From: CAVOKN01 sp963696505
GTDB lineage: Bacteria; Pseudomonadota; Gammaproteobacteria; Burkholderiales; Rhodocyclaceae
Direction: 5' to 3'
DNA length: 64,000 nt
NCBI GenBank assembly: GCA_963696505.1
Contig: CAVOKN010000023.1
Span: 62,001-126,000 of the forward strand
Shown: piece by piece, positions 20,193 to 28,312 of the stretch
Layout: every line of letters begins with the position of its first letter
How positions within the stretch are numbered: position 1 is the stretch's first letter
The notes under the pieces: generated by a model
The model's database searches: none
What the model saw: the letters and a program-made list of their open reading frames with translations, nothing else
Told to the model about the DNA's origin: nothing
Made by a program: the position numbers and the translations under genes

Positions 20193-20879
20193 ATGAAAGG
20201 CATGATGCTGGCGGGCCTGCTGGCCCTTGCCAGCGCCGCGGCGCAGGCGGCCGACGAGCACAAGGGGCACGAGGGCCACGCCGGGCACGCTGCGCCGCCC
20301 GCGGCGGACGCACCGGCGTCGACGCCGCTGCGCCAATCCGGTGAAGAAGCGGGATCCCCAGGCCTACTTCACCGACCGGCAACTGATCGACCAGAACGGG
20401 AACAAGCAGCGCTTCTACAGCGACGTGCTGAAGGGGCGGCTGGTGGTGATGAACACCATCTTCACCAATTGCCCCGACGCCTGTCCGCTGATCACCGAGC
20501 AGATGACGCGGGTGCGCGCGGCGCTGGGCGATTCCTTCGGCAAGGACGTTCTACTTCGTCTCGATCAGCACCGATCCGGCGCGGGATTCGCCCCAGGCGA
20601 TGAAGAAGTTCGCCCAGAAGCACAAGGCCGACGTGCCGGGATGGATCTGGCTTACCGGCAAGAAGGAGGACATCGAGCACATCCTGAAGAAGCTCGGCCA
20701 ATGGTCGCCGGACGTGGAGGCCCATTCGACGCAGTTGATCGCGTGGAACTTCAACACTGACAAGGGGCGCAAGATGCTGCCCAACGTTCCGCCGGAATCG
20801 ATCGCTGCCCAGATCAAGCTGCTGGCGAGCGACGAAAGCCTGCTGCCGGGCTTGGGGCAGCGTGCCCAAGGCAAACTGA
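20193..20879 (+). CDS. SCO1/SenC-family copper chaperone 2, frameshifted
   Basis: Starts MKGMMLAGLLALASAAAQAA (signal peptide) then a His-rich ADEHKGHEGHAGHAAPP segment. The core continues in other frames: NPVKKRDPQAYFTDRQLIDQ, then TNCPDACPLITEQMTRVRAA (CxxxC copper site), a broken STDPARDSP segment, AQKHKADVPGWIWLTGKKED and VEAHSTQLIAWN (likely copper His). Breaks lie near 20338, 20552 and 20570. The present frame reads through into a REP pair; with one more base removed, it would stop at TGA 20877-20879, which I take as the native end. It is 18 bases after the first SCO gene, so the two are a tandem pair, possibly with different clients. Confidence 0.75.
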
Positions 20880-20903
20880 TGTCTCCTTCCCTCATCCAAG
20901 CCT

Positions 20904-20962
20904 GTAGGGTGCGCCATGCGCACCGTTCGTGGGTCTGGATCGGTGCGCATGGCGCACCCTAC
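20904..20962. repeat. REP doublet: perfect 22-bp inverted repeat
   Basis: GTAGGGTGCGCCATGCGCAC (20904-) and its exact reverse complement ending at 20962 enclose 15 bases. This is the best-preserved doublet of the family in the window. It would form a strong hairpin downstream of the second SCO gene and could act as a terminator or mRNA stabiliser. Just after it, a CCCCCTGCGAGAGGGCGAGGG word resembles the second repeat type found in metG. Confidence 0.75.
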
Positions 20963-21024
20963 GCCTGCTCCCCCTGCGAGAGGGCGAGGGCGGGGGCAGA
21001 ATCCGTCGCCCTGGGTTCCGCGTA

Positions 21025-22601
21025 ATGCCTGCCAGCCTACGGCGGGTCCTCCTGCTAACCCTCGCCCTGCTGGCGGTGAACGCCTCCGCCACGGGCCTCT
21101 CGCCCCAGGAGGAGGCAGGCAAGAAGATCTACCTCGACGGAGTCAGCCCCTCGGGAACGCCGATCCAGGCGCTGGTGGGCCAGAGCGGCGACGTCGGTGT
21201 CCGGGGAAACGCTGCCCTGCGGCAGTTGTCACGGCGCCGACGGCCTCGGGCGGCCCGAAGGCGCGGTCAAACCCTCCAACATCACTTGGCCCGAGCTGAC
21301 CAAGTCCTACGGCCACCGGCACGAAAACGGGCGCGAGCACGGGCCCTTCGACGACCGGAACTTCAGCGAGGCGCTGACTTTCGGCACCGACCCGGCGGGC
21401 AACCGGCTCGACGTCACCATGCCGCGCTACGTCATGGCGAACGCCGACCTTGCGGCGCTGCTGGCCTACATCAAGCGCATGGACGCCGACCTCGATCCAG
21501 GGATCAGCGCCCAGGCGCTGCGCATCGGCACGCTGCTGCCGGCGTCTGGGCGCATGGGCGAGATCGGCAACGTGATGCGCGGGGCGCTCCAGGGCCATGT
21601 TGACGTCATCAACGCGCAGGGCGGCATCTTCGGCCGCAAGCTGGAGCTGGTGGTCGGCGACCTGCCCGAGGACCGGGACGCCGCCGCGAAGAACGCCGAG
21701 CGCATGATGCGCGAGGAGCGGGTGCTGGCGCTGGTGAGCCCCTTCTCCGCCGGCATCGAGAAAGGCATGGCGGAGGCCGCGGAGGCCAGCGAAAGTGCCG
21801 GTGGTGGGGCCGTTCACGCTGTCGCCCGACGCCAGCCTGGCGGTGAACCGCTACACCTTCTACCTGCTGTCCGGGCTGCGCGAGCAGGCGCGCGCGCTGG
21901 TGGAGTTCGCGTTCAAGGAGCTGAAGCTGGAGAAGACGGTCGCCGCGGTGGTGTACCCCGATAGCCCCGCCGATGCCGACATCGCCTCCGGCGTCGAGGA
22001 CCAGTTGAAGGAGCGGGGCTGGACCCAGGTGATTCGTTCCGCATATCCGCCCCAGGGGATGGCGGCCGGCAAGCTGGTGGCGCAGCTGCAGCAGAAGGGT
22101 GTGCAGGCGATCTTCTTCCTCGGCGGCGACGCCGACCTCGCCACCCTGGGCAAACAGGTGCGCGATGCCATCTGGACCCCTTACCTGCTGGCGCTGGGCG
22201 CGCGCGCCGGGCGCGCCGCAGTGGATCTGCCGACCACTTTCGGCAACCGGGTGTTCCTCGCCTACCCGACGCTGCCGGGCGACGTCACGCCCAAGGGCGC
22301 GGTTGCCCTCGACGCTCTGGATCAGAAGGCGCAGTCGGGGATGCGGCAACAGCCGGCGCGGGTCGCCGCCTACGGCGCGATCCTGGTGCTGGAGGAAGGA
22401 CTGAAGCGCGCCGGGCGCGACCTCTCCCGCGCCAAGCTGTTGAGCTCGCTGGAGAACCTGTACAGCTTCGAGACCGGCATCACTCCCACCATCACCTACG
22501 GGCCGAGCCGGCGCATCGGCGCGCTGGGCGCCCACATCGTCGCGGCGGACCTGACGGGGCACCGCTTCCGGCCTACCGGCCGCTACATGCGCCTGGACTG
22601 A
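21025..22601 (+). CDS. c-type cytochrome fused to a LivJ-like periplasmic binding protein, frameshifted twice
   Basis: Signal peptide MPASLRRVLLLTLALLAVNA; ATG 21025. A monoheme cytochrome c domain follows with LPCGSCHGADGLG (CxxCH) and a likely Met ligand in RLDVTMPRYVMANADLAALL. From about residue 165 the chain becomes a type-1 periplasmic binding protein: ALRIGTLLPASGRMGEIGNV, then GGIFGRKLELVVGDLPEDRD, KVPVVGPFTLSPDASLAVNR and further to GRYMRLD. Two breaks (near 21195 and 21793) are each a one-base gain; without them the protein is about 525 residues. Binding proteins of this kind usually feed branched-chain amino acid-type ABC transporters, yet no permease or ATPase is nearby. A redox-coupled sensor or receptor role for the island is possible. 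Confidence 0.78.
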
Positions 22602-22733
22602 AAAGTGGGGGTCGGGGGCAGGTTGCATCCGACAGCGATTCGGGAGGCAGACGCAGGTCTTGATGGTGTATCGGCGCGCATGGCGCGCCCTGCGGCGTTG
22701 GCGAACCGGGGGCGTTCTACATCGCGACGAGGC

Positions 22734-22754
22734 GTAGGGTGCGCCGTGCGCACC
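22734..22754. repeat. REP-like palindrome (copy 10)
   Basis: GTAGGGTGCGCCGTGCGCACC, with a degenerate inverted partner (GGCGCGCATGGCGCGCCCTGC) at about 22674-22695. It lies between the cytochrome fusion and the isomerase gene, 33 bases before the latter's start. Confidence 0.65.
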
Positions 22755-22786
22755 GATCCAGATTCAATCTGATTCGAGAGGCCGAC

Positions 22787-23773
22787 ATGAAGCGCGTTGC
22801 AATTTTCGTATGCCTGGTGCTTGCGAGCATGTTCTGGCAAACGCCGGCTACGGCGCAAAACTACTACGGCAACGCCGCCCAGGTCAATGACGTCTACATT
22901 ACCAACGAGCGGCTGGAGCGCTACTTCGACGAGTACGTCAAGGACAAGGGGCGCAACATCAGCAAGATGATCAACCCGCGGGTCTACAAGACGCTCAAGA
23001 AGGAGGCGCTCGACAAGCTGATCGACCGCGAGGTGCTGTGGCAGGCGGCGCGCGACAAGGGCGTGAAGGTCGAGGATGCCGAGGTGCAGGCGGCGCTGAA
23101 GGAGATGCAGGCCGGAGCCAAAAACCGCGAGGCCTACCTGCGCCAGCTGGAGAAGACCGGCTTCGACGAGAAGAGTTATGCCGAATACGTGCGGCAGGAG
23201 CTGGCCAGCCGCAAGTACGTCGCGCAGGAGGTGCCCATGGCGGAGGTGAGCGAGGAGGAGATCGCCGCCTTCTACAAGGAGAAGCCGCACCACTTCGCGC
23301 GTCCGGAGAAGGTGAAGGCGCACCACATCCTGGTGCGGGTCGAGAGCAACGCCGGCGAGAAGGACAAGGCCGAGGCGAAGCAGCGCGCGCAGTCCATCCT
23401 CGATGACATCCGCAAAGGCGAGGACTTCGCCACGCTGGCGGAGCGCTATTCCGAGGACACCAAGAGCCGCGGCAAGGGCGGCGATCTGGGCGAGTTCGGC
23501 CGCGGCGACATGGTCAAGCCCTTCGAGGACGCGGTGTTCGCGATGAAACCGGGAGAGCTTGCCGGCCCCGTGGAGACGGAGTACGGCTGGCACGTCATCC
23601 GGCTCGACGCCTACACGCCGGCGGGAACGCAGCCCCTGGACGAGGTGAAGGAGCGCATCCGCAAGGCGCTGGCCACGGAAAAGCGCAACATCGCGGCGAA
23701 GAAACTCGTCGATGACCTGCGGGCGCTGGCCAAGATCAAGATCTTGGTCTATCTCGAGAACCGCGAGTTCTGA
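22787..23773 (+). CDS. Secreted parvulin-type peptidyl-prolyl isomerase (PpiC/SurA-like)
   Basis: 328 residues. ATG 22787 with GAGAGG upstream; signal peptide MKRVAIFVCLVLASMFWQTP cleaved near ATAQ. A SurA_N-like helical region with chaperone character spans about 30-175. The parvulin domain (about 180-275) has KAHHILVRVESNAGEKDKAE, RYSEDTKSRGKGGDLGEFGR and EYGWHVIRLDAY, the standard parvulin motifs with both histidines present. The reading frame is intact, unlike its upstream neighbours. It catalyses proline isomerisation and helps fold exported proteins; the large Pro-rich oxidase is a likely client. The Leptothrix mof operon also carries a PPIase gene, from memory of a different (FKBP) class. 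Confidence 0.88.
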   Translation: MKRVAIFVCLVLASMFWQTPATAQNYYGNAAQVNDVYITNERLERYFDEYVKDKGRNISKMINPRVYKTLKKEALDKLIDREVLWQAARDKGVKVEDAEVQAALKEMQAGAKNREAYLRQLEKTGFDEKSYAEYVRQELASRKYVAQEVPMAEVSEEEIAAFYKEKPHHFARPEKVKAHHILVRVESNAGEKDKAEAKQRAQSILDDIRKGEDFATLAERYSEDTKSRGKGGDLGEFGRGDMVKPFEDAVFAMKPGELAGPVETEYGWHVIRLDAYTPAGTQPLDEVKERIRKALATEKRNIAAKKLVDDLRALAKIKILVYLENREF

Positions 23774-24849
23774 GCGCCCCAGGGCCGGGCCACGCCCCCG
23801 CCCACCGAGGGGGCAAGGAAACTTGCGGCGGCCCGGCGTTCCCCTGAAAGAATCGTTCGTCCCCCCGGCCCTTCTCCGCACCCGGGGCCGAGCGCGCGAT
23901 GTTTCGGCCTGACCGCCCACCCATCCCCTAGCCCGCAGGTCGGCTCAAGCCCGCAGCGCGGAGCCGACATGCTTGTTGGTACGCGGCAGCTTATCCGGCC
24001 GAGGCCAAGTCGCATGCGTGTTTGCTTGCGGCTTGGGTATCTCCCCCCACCCTTGGGGAACTACAGTTGGGGAATCTCCCCATCTGCAGGGGGATTTGCC
24101 GCCGCGGGCCGGGGTTGAACCCTCCCGCCCCTTGCGGCAGGTTCGCCGCGGTGTGAAAAAGTGCACGCCCTGCGCGTGTGCCGCCCGGCATATCGATCCC
24201 GAGTTGCTGCCTCTTGCGCCCCGAGTTGGGGATATCGCCGCTGCAATGTGATCTGCGTCACGACTGGCCGTTCGATGACATCGAATCCGGCATGCTGTGT
24301 GCGTTCATTGCCCAGCGAAGGGAAAAAGTGGGGAATTCTCGGCGGCGATCGGAATATCCCCTTGGGTAACGGGCGTCGGCCCGATCGCACTGCACGCTGG
24401 CAGTGCGATCGGGCTTGAAGGGAGGATTCGAACAACAAGGGCATAAACGACGAGCGGGATGACAGTTCCGCCCGCCCCGGATCTCCGCCGCATTGCATCC
24501 GACCAAGAAGATGCAAGGGTGCGGCAAGACAGGCCCGCGAGTAGCGGGGATCCTCGGGCGCATGTGACATGAGGTGCAGGAGGCCGCTCCGCTCCCCGTT
24601 AGTTCGCAGCACGGGGCGGCACTCCTGATTCGGAGGTCTGGCAATTTTTAAGGGACGTCTTTCGTCCGGTGATGGCGCTTCGGCCGTCGTCCGGCGCGTC
24701 CACGGCCGTTAGCGGCTGCCAGCCTTTCTCTCGCGCGCCGGTTCGACAGGTGCGCGAACGCCACGCAACCCGCGAGTGCCCTGCGGAAACGCAAGGGCCG
24801 CCGTGGGATGCTGAGTGGATTGTGAGATTTGCGACGAAAGGAGCAGGAC
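23774..24849. other. 1.1-kb intergenic region with repeated TTGGGGA words and a long hairpin
   Basis: No convincing gene. TTGGGGAACTACAGTTGGGG occurs at about 24051-24070, followed by AATCTCCCCATC and GCAGGGGGA, with related TTGGGGATATCGCCG at about 24226 and GTGGGGAATTCTCGG at about 24329. A perfect 15-bp stem hairpin lies at 24379-24414. A 183-residue minus-strand frame across the area has no signal, motif or ribosome site and is rejected. Confidence 0.45.
24379..24414. promoter_or_regulatory. Perfect 15-bp-stem hairpin
   Basis: GCCCGATCGCACTGC / GCAGTGCGATCGGGC with a 6-base loop. No U tract follows on the plus strand. It lies 436 bases before the surface-protein gene, so it may be an operator or processed leader element as well as a terminator. 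Function is undetermined. Confidence 0.4.
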
Positions 24850-26754
24850 ATGCGATTCAATTCGAAGTTGAGTGTCATTTCATCGGCATTGCTCATGCTG
24901 GGAGCCGCTTCGGGCGCCTCGGCCCAGGTTGTCACCTGCGCGGCCGGCGACCCGGTATTCCTCGTTGAAGGGCCGGTCAGCGCAGTCACGCCTCCGGATG
25001 CCAACGGTGTCGGCACCATCACCGCCATGGGCGTCACGTTCCAGGTGCCGCCGGGCATCCCGGTGGTCACGCCCACCAACAGCGAACTCGGCATGGCCGG
25101 CTTCGCCGACCAGACGCCCTTCCCCGGACGTGACCAGCCGGGCTTCATCGGCGCCACCGTGACCGCCAATGGCTGCGTGAAGTTCACCGCGGGTGACCCC
25201 GCCGCGACGCCGCCGGTACTGCCGCAGCCCTTCGCCGTCGCCGGCGACGTGATCTCGGATGTGAACGAGAATGTGCTGCTGGGCGCGGTTTCTGCAAACA
25301 CTGGCACAGTAGTCAGCATCCTGGGAACGCCGGTCTCGGTGCTGACCGACGCGCGCATGCCGGGACCGACCGTAACCGTCAACGGAGCCGTGGTCGGCAC
25401 CTGGACCCGCGGTGGCATTCCCGTGACGACCGAGTCGATACCCCTGGGCGCCAACGCCGCGCTCGAGGGCTATTTCGCAAACGATGGTACTTACTACGTG
25501 TGGTCGGTCGATGTGGCCGGCGGCACGCCGCGGCTGAACGTCGCGCAGACCGGCATCATCGACGTGCGTTGCGGCCCGGTCGGCGCACCCGGTCGCTTGC
25601 AGGTGACTGGCGGCTCCTTTACGCCGTCGACTATCACACCGGCGGCGTGCAACGAGACCCTCACGTTCGTGAATGCCGCAGACCCGAACATCGTCTTCGG
25701 CACCGGCACCGTGTTGGCGACGGTGCCGCCTTCCGCTTTCTGCGAGTATCTGGTGCGCTTCGACGTCGCCGCGTGCCCCGCGAACGTCACGGTGCTCAAC
25801 AGCAATGGATCCTTTGCGACCACGGCGCCGGGCGGGGCGCCGCCACTGGGCAACGCTCCAGTCGCTGTCAACGATGGTCCCTACCTCGCGACGCTCAACA
25901 CTGTCCTGACGGTCGCGGTGCCCGGTGTGCTGGTCAACGACACTGACGCGGATGTGGGCAACACGCTCACCGCGAATCTGCTTACGCAAGCGGCGAATGG
26001 TGAAGTTGCGTTCTCGCCGGACGGTTCCTTCACCTATACCCCTGATCTGGGCTTCGTCGGTAACGACGCCTTCACCTACCAGGCCGTCAACAACACCGGG
26101 CTGTTGTCGAACATTGCGACGGTGACGATCACCGTCGGGCAGGCAGCGAACGGCGCGCCGGTGATCAACTCGGCACCGGTGCTTACCGCGACGGCGGGCG
26201 TGCAGTACACCTACCAGGTCGTGGCCGTCGATCCGGATGGCAACGCGCTGAGCTACGCGCTCGTCGGCGCGCCGGCCGGCATGGCGATCAACGCCAACGG
26301 GCTGATCACCTGGACGCCGACCGCCGCTCAGGTGGGTCCGAACGCGGTGACGGTGCAGGTGAGCGACAACGCGGTTCCGCCGCTGTCCGCGACCCAGAGC
26401 TTCACGGTGACCGTCGCCCCGGCGCCGCAGCCGAACCTGCTGGATCTGGACATCAACCGCTTCACCGTGACTTCCACCCAGCGGGTCAACCGGACGGTGG
26501 TGGTCAGCCTGCGGGTCACCAACCCCAGCACGGTGACCACCGGAACGGCGCCCGCTACCGTGGTGGGCGTCCTGAACGGCGCGACGGTGTACAACCGTAG
26601 CCTGCAGGTCAGCAGTGCGCCCGGTGTCACCACCACTTTCCGCTTCCCGGACTTCACCCCGGCCCAGACGGGAACGGTGAACTGGACGGCGACCATCGCC
26701 GACCAGGACCCGGACGTGGATAGCGCGAGCGCGACGACCGTAGTGATTCAGTAA
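24850..26754 (+). CDS. Exported multidomain Ig/cadherin-like surface protein
   Basis: 634 residues; ATG 24850 with AAGGAG 8 bases upstream. Signal peptide MRFNSKLSVISSALLMLGAA ending near ASAQ. Residues 25-210 are a beta-rich region of unknown family. A Cys-containing middle (CGPVGAPGRLQVTGGSF) precedes a cadherin-like tandem-repeat domain (GVLVNDTDADVGNTLTANLL ... GSFTYTPDLGFVGNDAFTYQ), then a putative Ig domain (AVDPDGNALSYALVGAPAGM ... GLITWTPTAAQV). A C-terminal CARDB/Ig-like domain (NLLDLDINRFTVTSTQRVNR) ends the protein. There is no membrane anchor or sorting signal, so it is secreted or surface-held through partners. It lies downstream of the oxidase island but has its own promoter region. 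The frame is intact. Confidence 0.75.
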   Translation: MRFNSKLSVISSALLMLGAASGASAQVVTCAAGDPVFLVEGPVSAVTPPDANGVGTITAMGVTFQVPPGIPVVTPTNSELGMAGFADQTPFPGRDQPGFIGATVTANGCVKFTAGDPAATPPVLPQPFAVAGDVISDVNENVLLGAVSANTGTVVSILGTPVSVLTDARMPGPTVTVNGAVVGTWTRGGIPVTTESIPLGANAALEGYFANDGTYYVWSVDVAGGTPRLNVAQTGIIDVRCGPVGAPGRLQVTGGSFTPSTITPAACNETLTFVNAADPNIVFGTGTVLATVPPSAFCEYLVRFDVAACPANVTVLNSNGSFATTAPGGAPPLGNAPVAVNDGPYLATLNTVLTVAVPGVLVNDTDADVGNTLTANLLTQAANGEVAFSPDGSFTYTPDLGFVGNDAFTYQAVNNTGLLSNIATVTITVGQAANGAPVINSAPVLTATAGVQYTYQVVAVDPDGNALSYALVGAPAGMAINANGLITWTPTAAQVGPNAVTVQVSDNAVPPLSATQSFTVTVAPAPQPNLLDLDINRFTVTSTQRVNRTVVVSLRVTNPSTVTTGTAPATVVGVLNGATVYNRSLQVSSAPGVTTTFRFPDFTPAQTGTVNWTATIADQDPDVDSASATTVVIQ

Positions 26755-26793
26755 TCAGGCTGTGCGCGAGGGGCTCGTCCCCTCGCGTCGATC

Positions 26794-26827
26794 AAGGGCC
26801 GGCAGAGCCATCTGCCGGCCCTTTTCT
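26794..26827 (+). terminator. Rho-independent terminator after the surface protein
   Basis: Stem AAGGGCCGGCAG / CTGCCGGCCCTT with a 6-base loop, then TTTTCTT. An additional GCGAGGGG/CCCCTCGC hairpin lies at about 26766-26786. Strong and correctly placed 40 bases past the stop. Confidence 0.9.
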
Positions 26828-26894
26828 TGACCTGGATCCTGACGGGCAATGAACCCAGGCACTCATTCTCCCCTCGCGGACCTGGCATTACCCG

Positions 26895-26951
26895 GTAGGG
26901 TGCGCCGTGCGCACCGGTGGTTGAATCGGCGGGCAGGGCCCGCCCTACGGA
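26895..26951. repeat. REP-like palindrome (copy 11) with degenerate inverted partner
   Basis: GTAGGGTGCGCCGTGCGCAC at 26895 and GGGCAGGGCCCGCCCTACGG ending at 26951 form a doublet between the surface protein and the convergent beta-barrel gene. It is the last family copy in the window; none is seen from 27 kb onward. Confidence 0.6.
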
Positions 26952-27024
26952 TTGATAGCTGAGGATTGCTTTGGTGAGCCGGGCGAAGCGGTCCCGGCGG
27001 AGTGTTGGCGCGGGCTTGCTCCGG

Positions 27025-28308
27025 TCAGAAGCTGTAGGGCAGGTTGAGCGAGAAGCTCATGTCGGGCGCCGTGCCGCCGAGGCCGAAAGCGATGGCGGGC
27101 TCGACAAACAGCTTGGGCGTGAGCTGCCAGGTCATGCCGAGCTGGAGCAGATAGCTCTCCTTTTCCGGCGGGATCGAGCCGCCGCTGCCCTCGGCAGGTG
27201 TGCGGTAGAAGCCGGCGAAGGCGCCCGAGAGGGCGAGGGAATCGTTGATGGCGTAGGCGTAGCCGAGGTTGAAGCTCCAGTTGTTGGTGGCCAGCACGCG
27301 GCGCGGCTCGCTGCGGTCGGCGTCGAAGCCGTACATGTAGTTCAGCGCACCGTAGATCACCACCGGGTCGTAGGTCTTGGACAGGATCAGTCCGGCGCCC
27401 AGGCCCGTGTCGCCCGGGCCGGTGGGTGCCACCGCGTCCAGGCTCCAGGTGATGTTCGGCCGGCCGACGCGCTCAGGCAGCGCCACGCCCTGCAGGCTCA
27501 GGGCCAGGTCGCCGGCATAGCTGTCGGTGTCCTTGCGCGAGATTCCGCTGCCCAGGGATTCGTCGGCGAACGTGGCGGTACGCTGATAGAAGCCGGGAAT
27601 TCGCGCCGAAACCTGCAGGTCGTCGCGGATGCCATAGCGCGCGGCCAGGCTGGCGGTCGTCGTGTTCTGCTCCACTCGCAGCACGGGGAAGCTCTCCCGC
27701 GTCTGGCGTGAATAGGACAGGCCGAGTTCCAGGGTGGTGGCGCCGCGCTTCAGCAGCACGCCCTGGTCGCGCAACGCGACCTCCTCGGCGGTGAGCCCGG
27801 AGGGGCCTTCGCCTATCGGCTTCGCCGGGGTGGGGGCCGCGGCGGGCGCCGGCGGTGCAGCGGGTGTTGTGGGCGTTGCCTGAGCCAGGCGCTGTGGATC
27901 GCGACCGCCGATGCCCCGGCCGGACAGAGCCGCCAATTGGTCGGCGCGAAGTTCGTCTGGCATCTGCGCAGCGCTGCGGTCTGGCGCGGGGGGCGTCGCG
28001 GCGTCGGCTGTGGCGATTGTCTTGCCGCCGGCCTTCTGCACCACGGCGGGAAAGGCGTAGCGCTCGCCTTGCAGCCATTCCATCAGCGCCACTCGGTTGA
28101 AGCGCCATTCCTTGCCGACTTGCCGCGCCGGGACGGTGCCGGATTGCGCCAGCTTGACCACGATCTTCGGCGGCACGCGCAGCAGGCGGGACGCTTCGCC
28201 GAGGGTGAGCACGTCTTCCTCGACGGTGGTTTCGGCGGCGGCGAGTGGCCCTGCGCAGGCGGCCAGCAGCAGGAGCGCGACAGGTTTCAGGCGGGTCATT
28301 GCGGTCAC
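27025..28308 (-). CDS. Outer-membrane beta-barrel protein with an N-terminal excisionase-like HTH
   Basis: 427 residues from GTG 28308 (ATG 28299 is the alternative). Signal peptide TRLKPVALLLLAACAGPLAA. Directly after cleavage comes a helix-turn-helix of the excisionase/MerR type: LTLGEASRLLRVPPKIVVKL ... GTVPARQVGKEWRFNRVALM (about 30-80). A Pro/Ala linker follows (about 95-165), and then about 250 residues of alternating beta strands (TTLELGLSYSRQTRESFPVL, WSFNLGYAYAINDSLALSGA) ending in PYSF with a terminal Phe, the BAM-recognised barrel signal. FapF-type amyloid exporters have a comparable layout (periplasmic N-domain plus barrel). It begins 5 bases after the C39 peptidase stop and so shares its transcript. 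An HTH in an exported protein is odd; it probably binds peptide or peptidoglycan rather than DNA. Confidence 0.75.
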   Translation of the reverse strand: MTAMTRLKPVALLLLAACAGPLAAAETTVEEDVLTLGEASRLLRVPPKIVVKLAQSGTVPARQVGKEWRFNRVALMEWLQGERYAFPAVVQKAGGKTIATADAATPPAPDRSAAQMPDELRADQLAALSGRGIGGRDPQRLAQATPTTPAAPPAPAAAPTPAKPIGEGPSGLTAEEVALRDQGVLLKRGATTLELGLSYSRQTRESFPVLRVEQNTTTASLAARYGIRDDLQVSARIPGFYQRTATFADESLGSGISRKDTDSYAGDLALSLQGVALPERVGRPNITWSLDAVAPTGPGDTGLGAGLILSKTYDPVVIYGALNYMYGFDADRSEPRRVLATNNWSFNLGYAYAINDSLALSGAFAGFYRTPAEGSGGSIPPEKESYLLQLGMTWQLTPKLFVEPAIAFGLGGTAPDMSFSLNLPYSF

Positions 28309-28312
28309 GGCC

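Noticed and set aside
24425..24440. GATTCGAAC-like tRNA 3' end or attachment-site remnant
   Set aside because: The flanking five-base stems do not pair on either strand and no acceptor stem is visible; no integrase nearby.
24061..24612. 183-residue minus-strand frame in the 24-kb intergenic region
   Set aside because: No ribosome site, signal, domain or hydrophobic pattern; Arg/Pro-rich composition; overlaps hairpins and repeat words.
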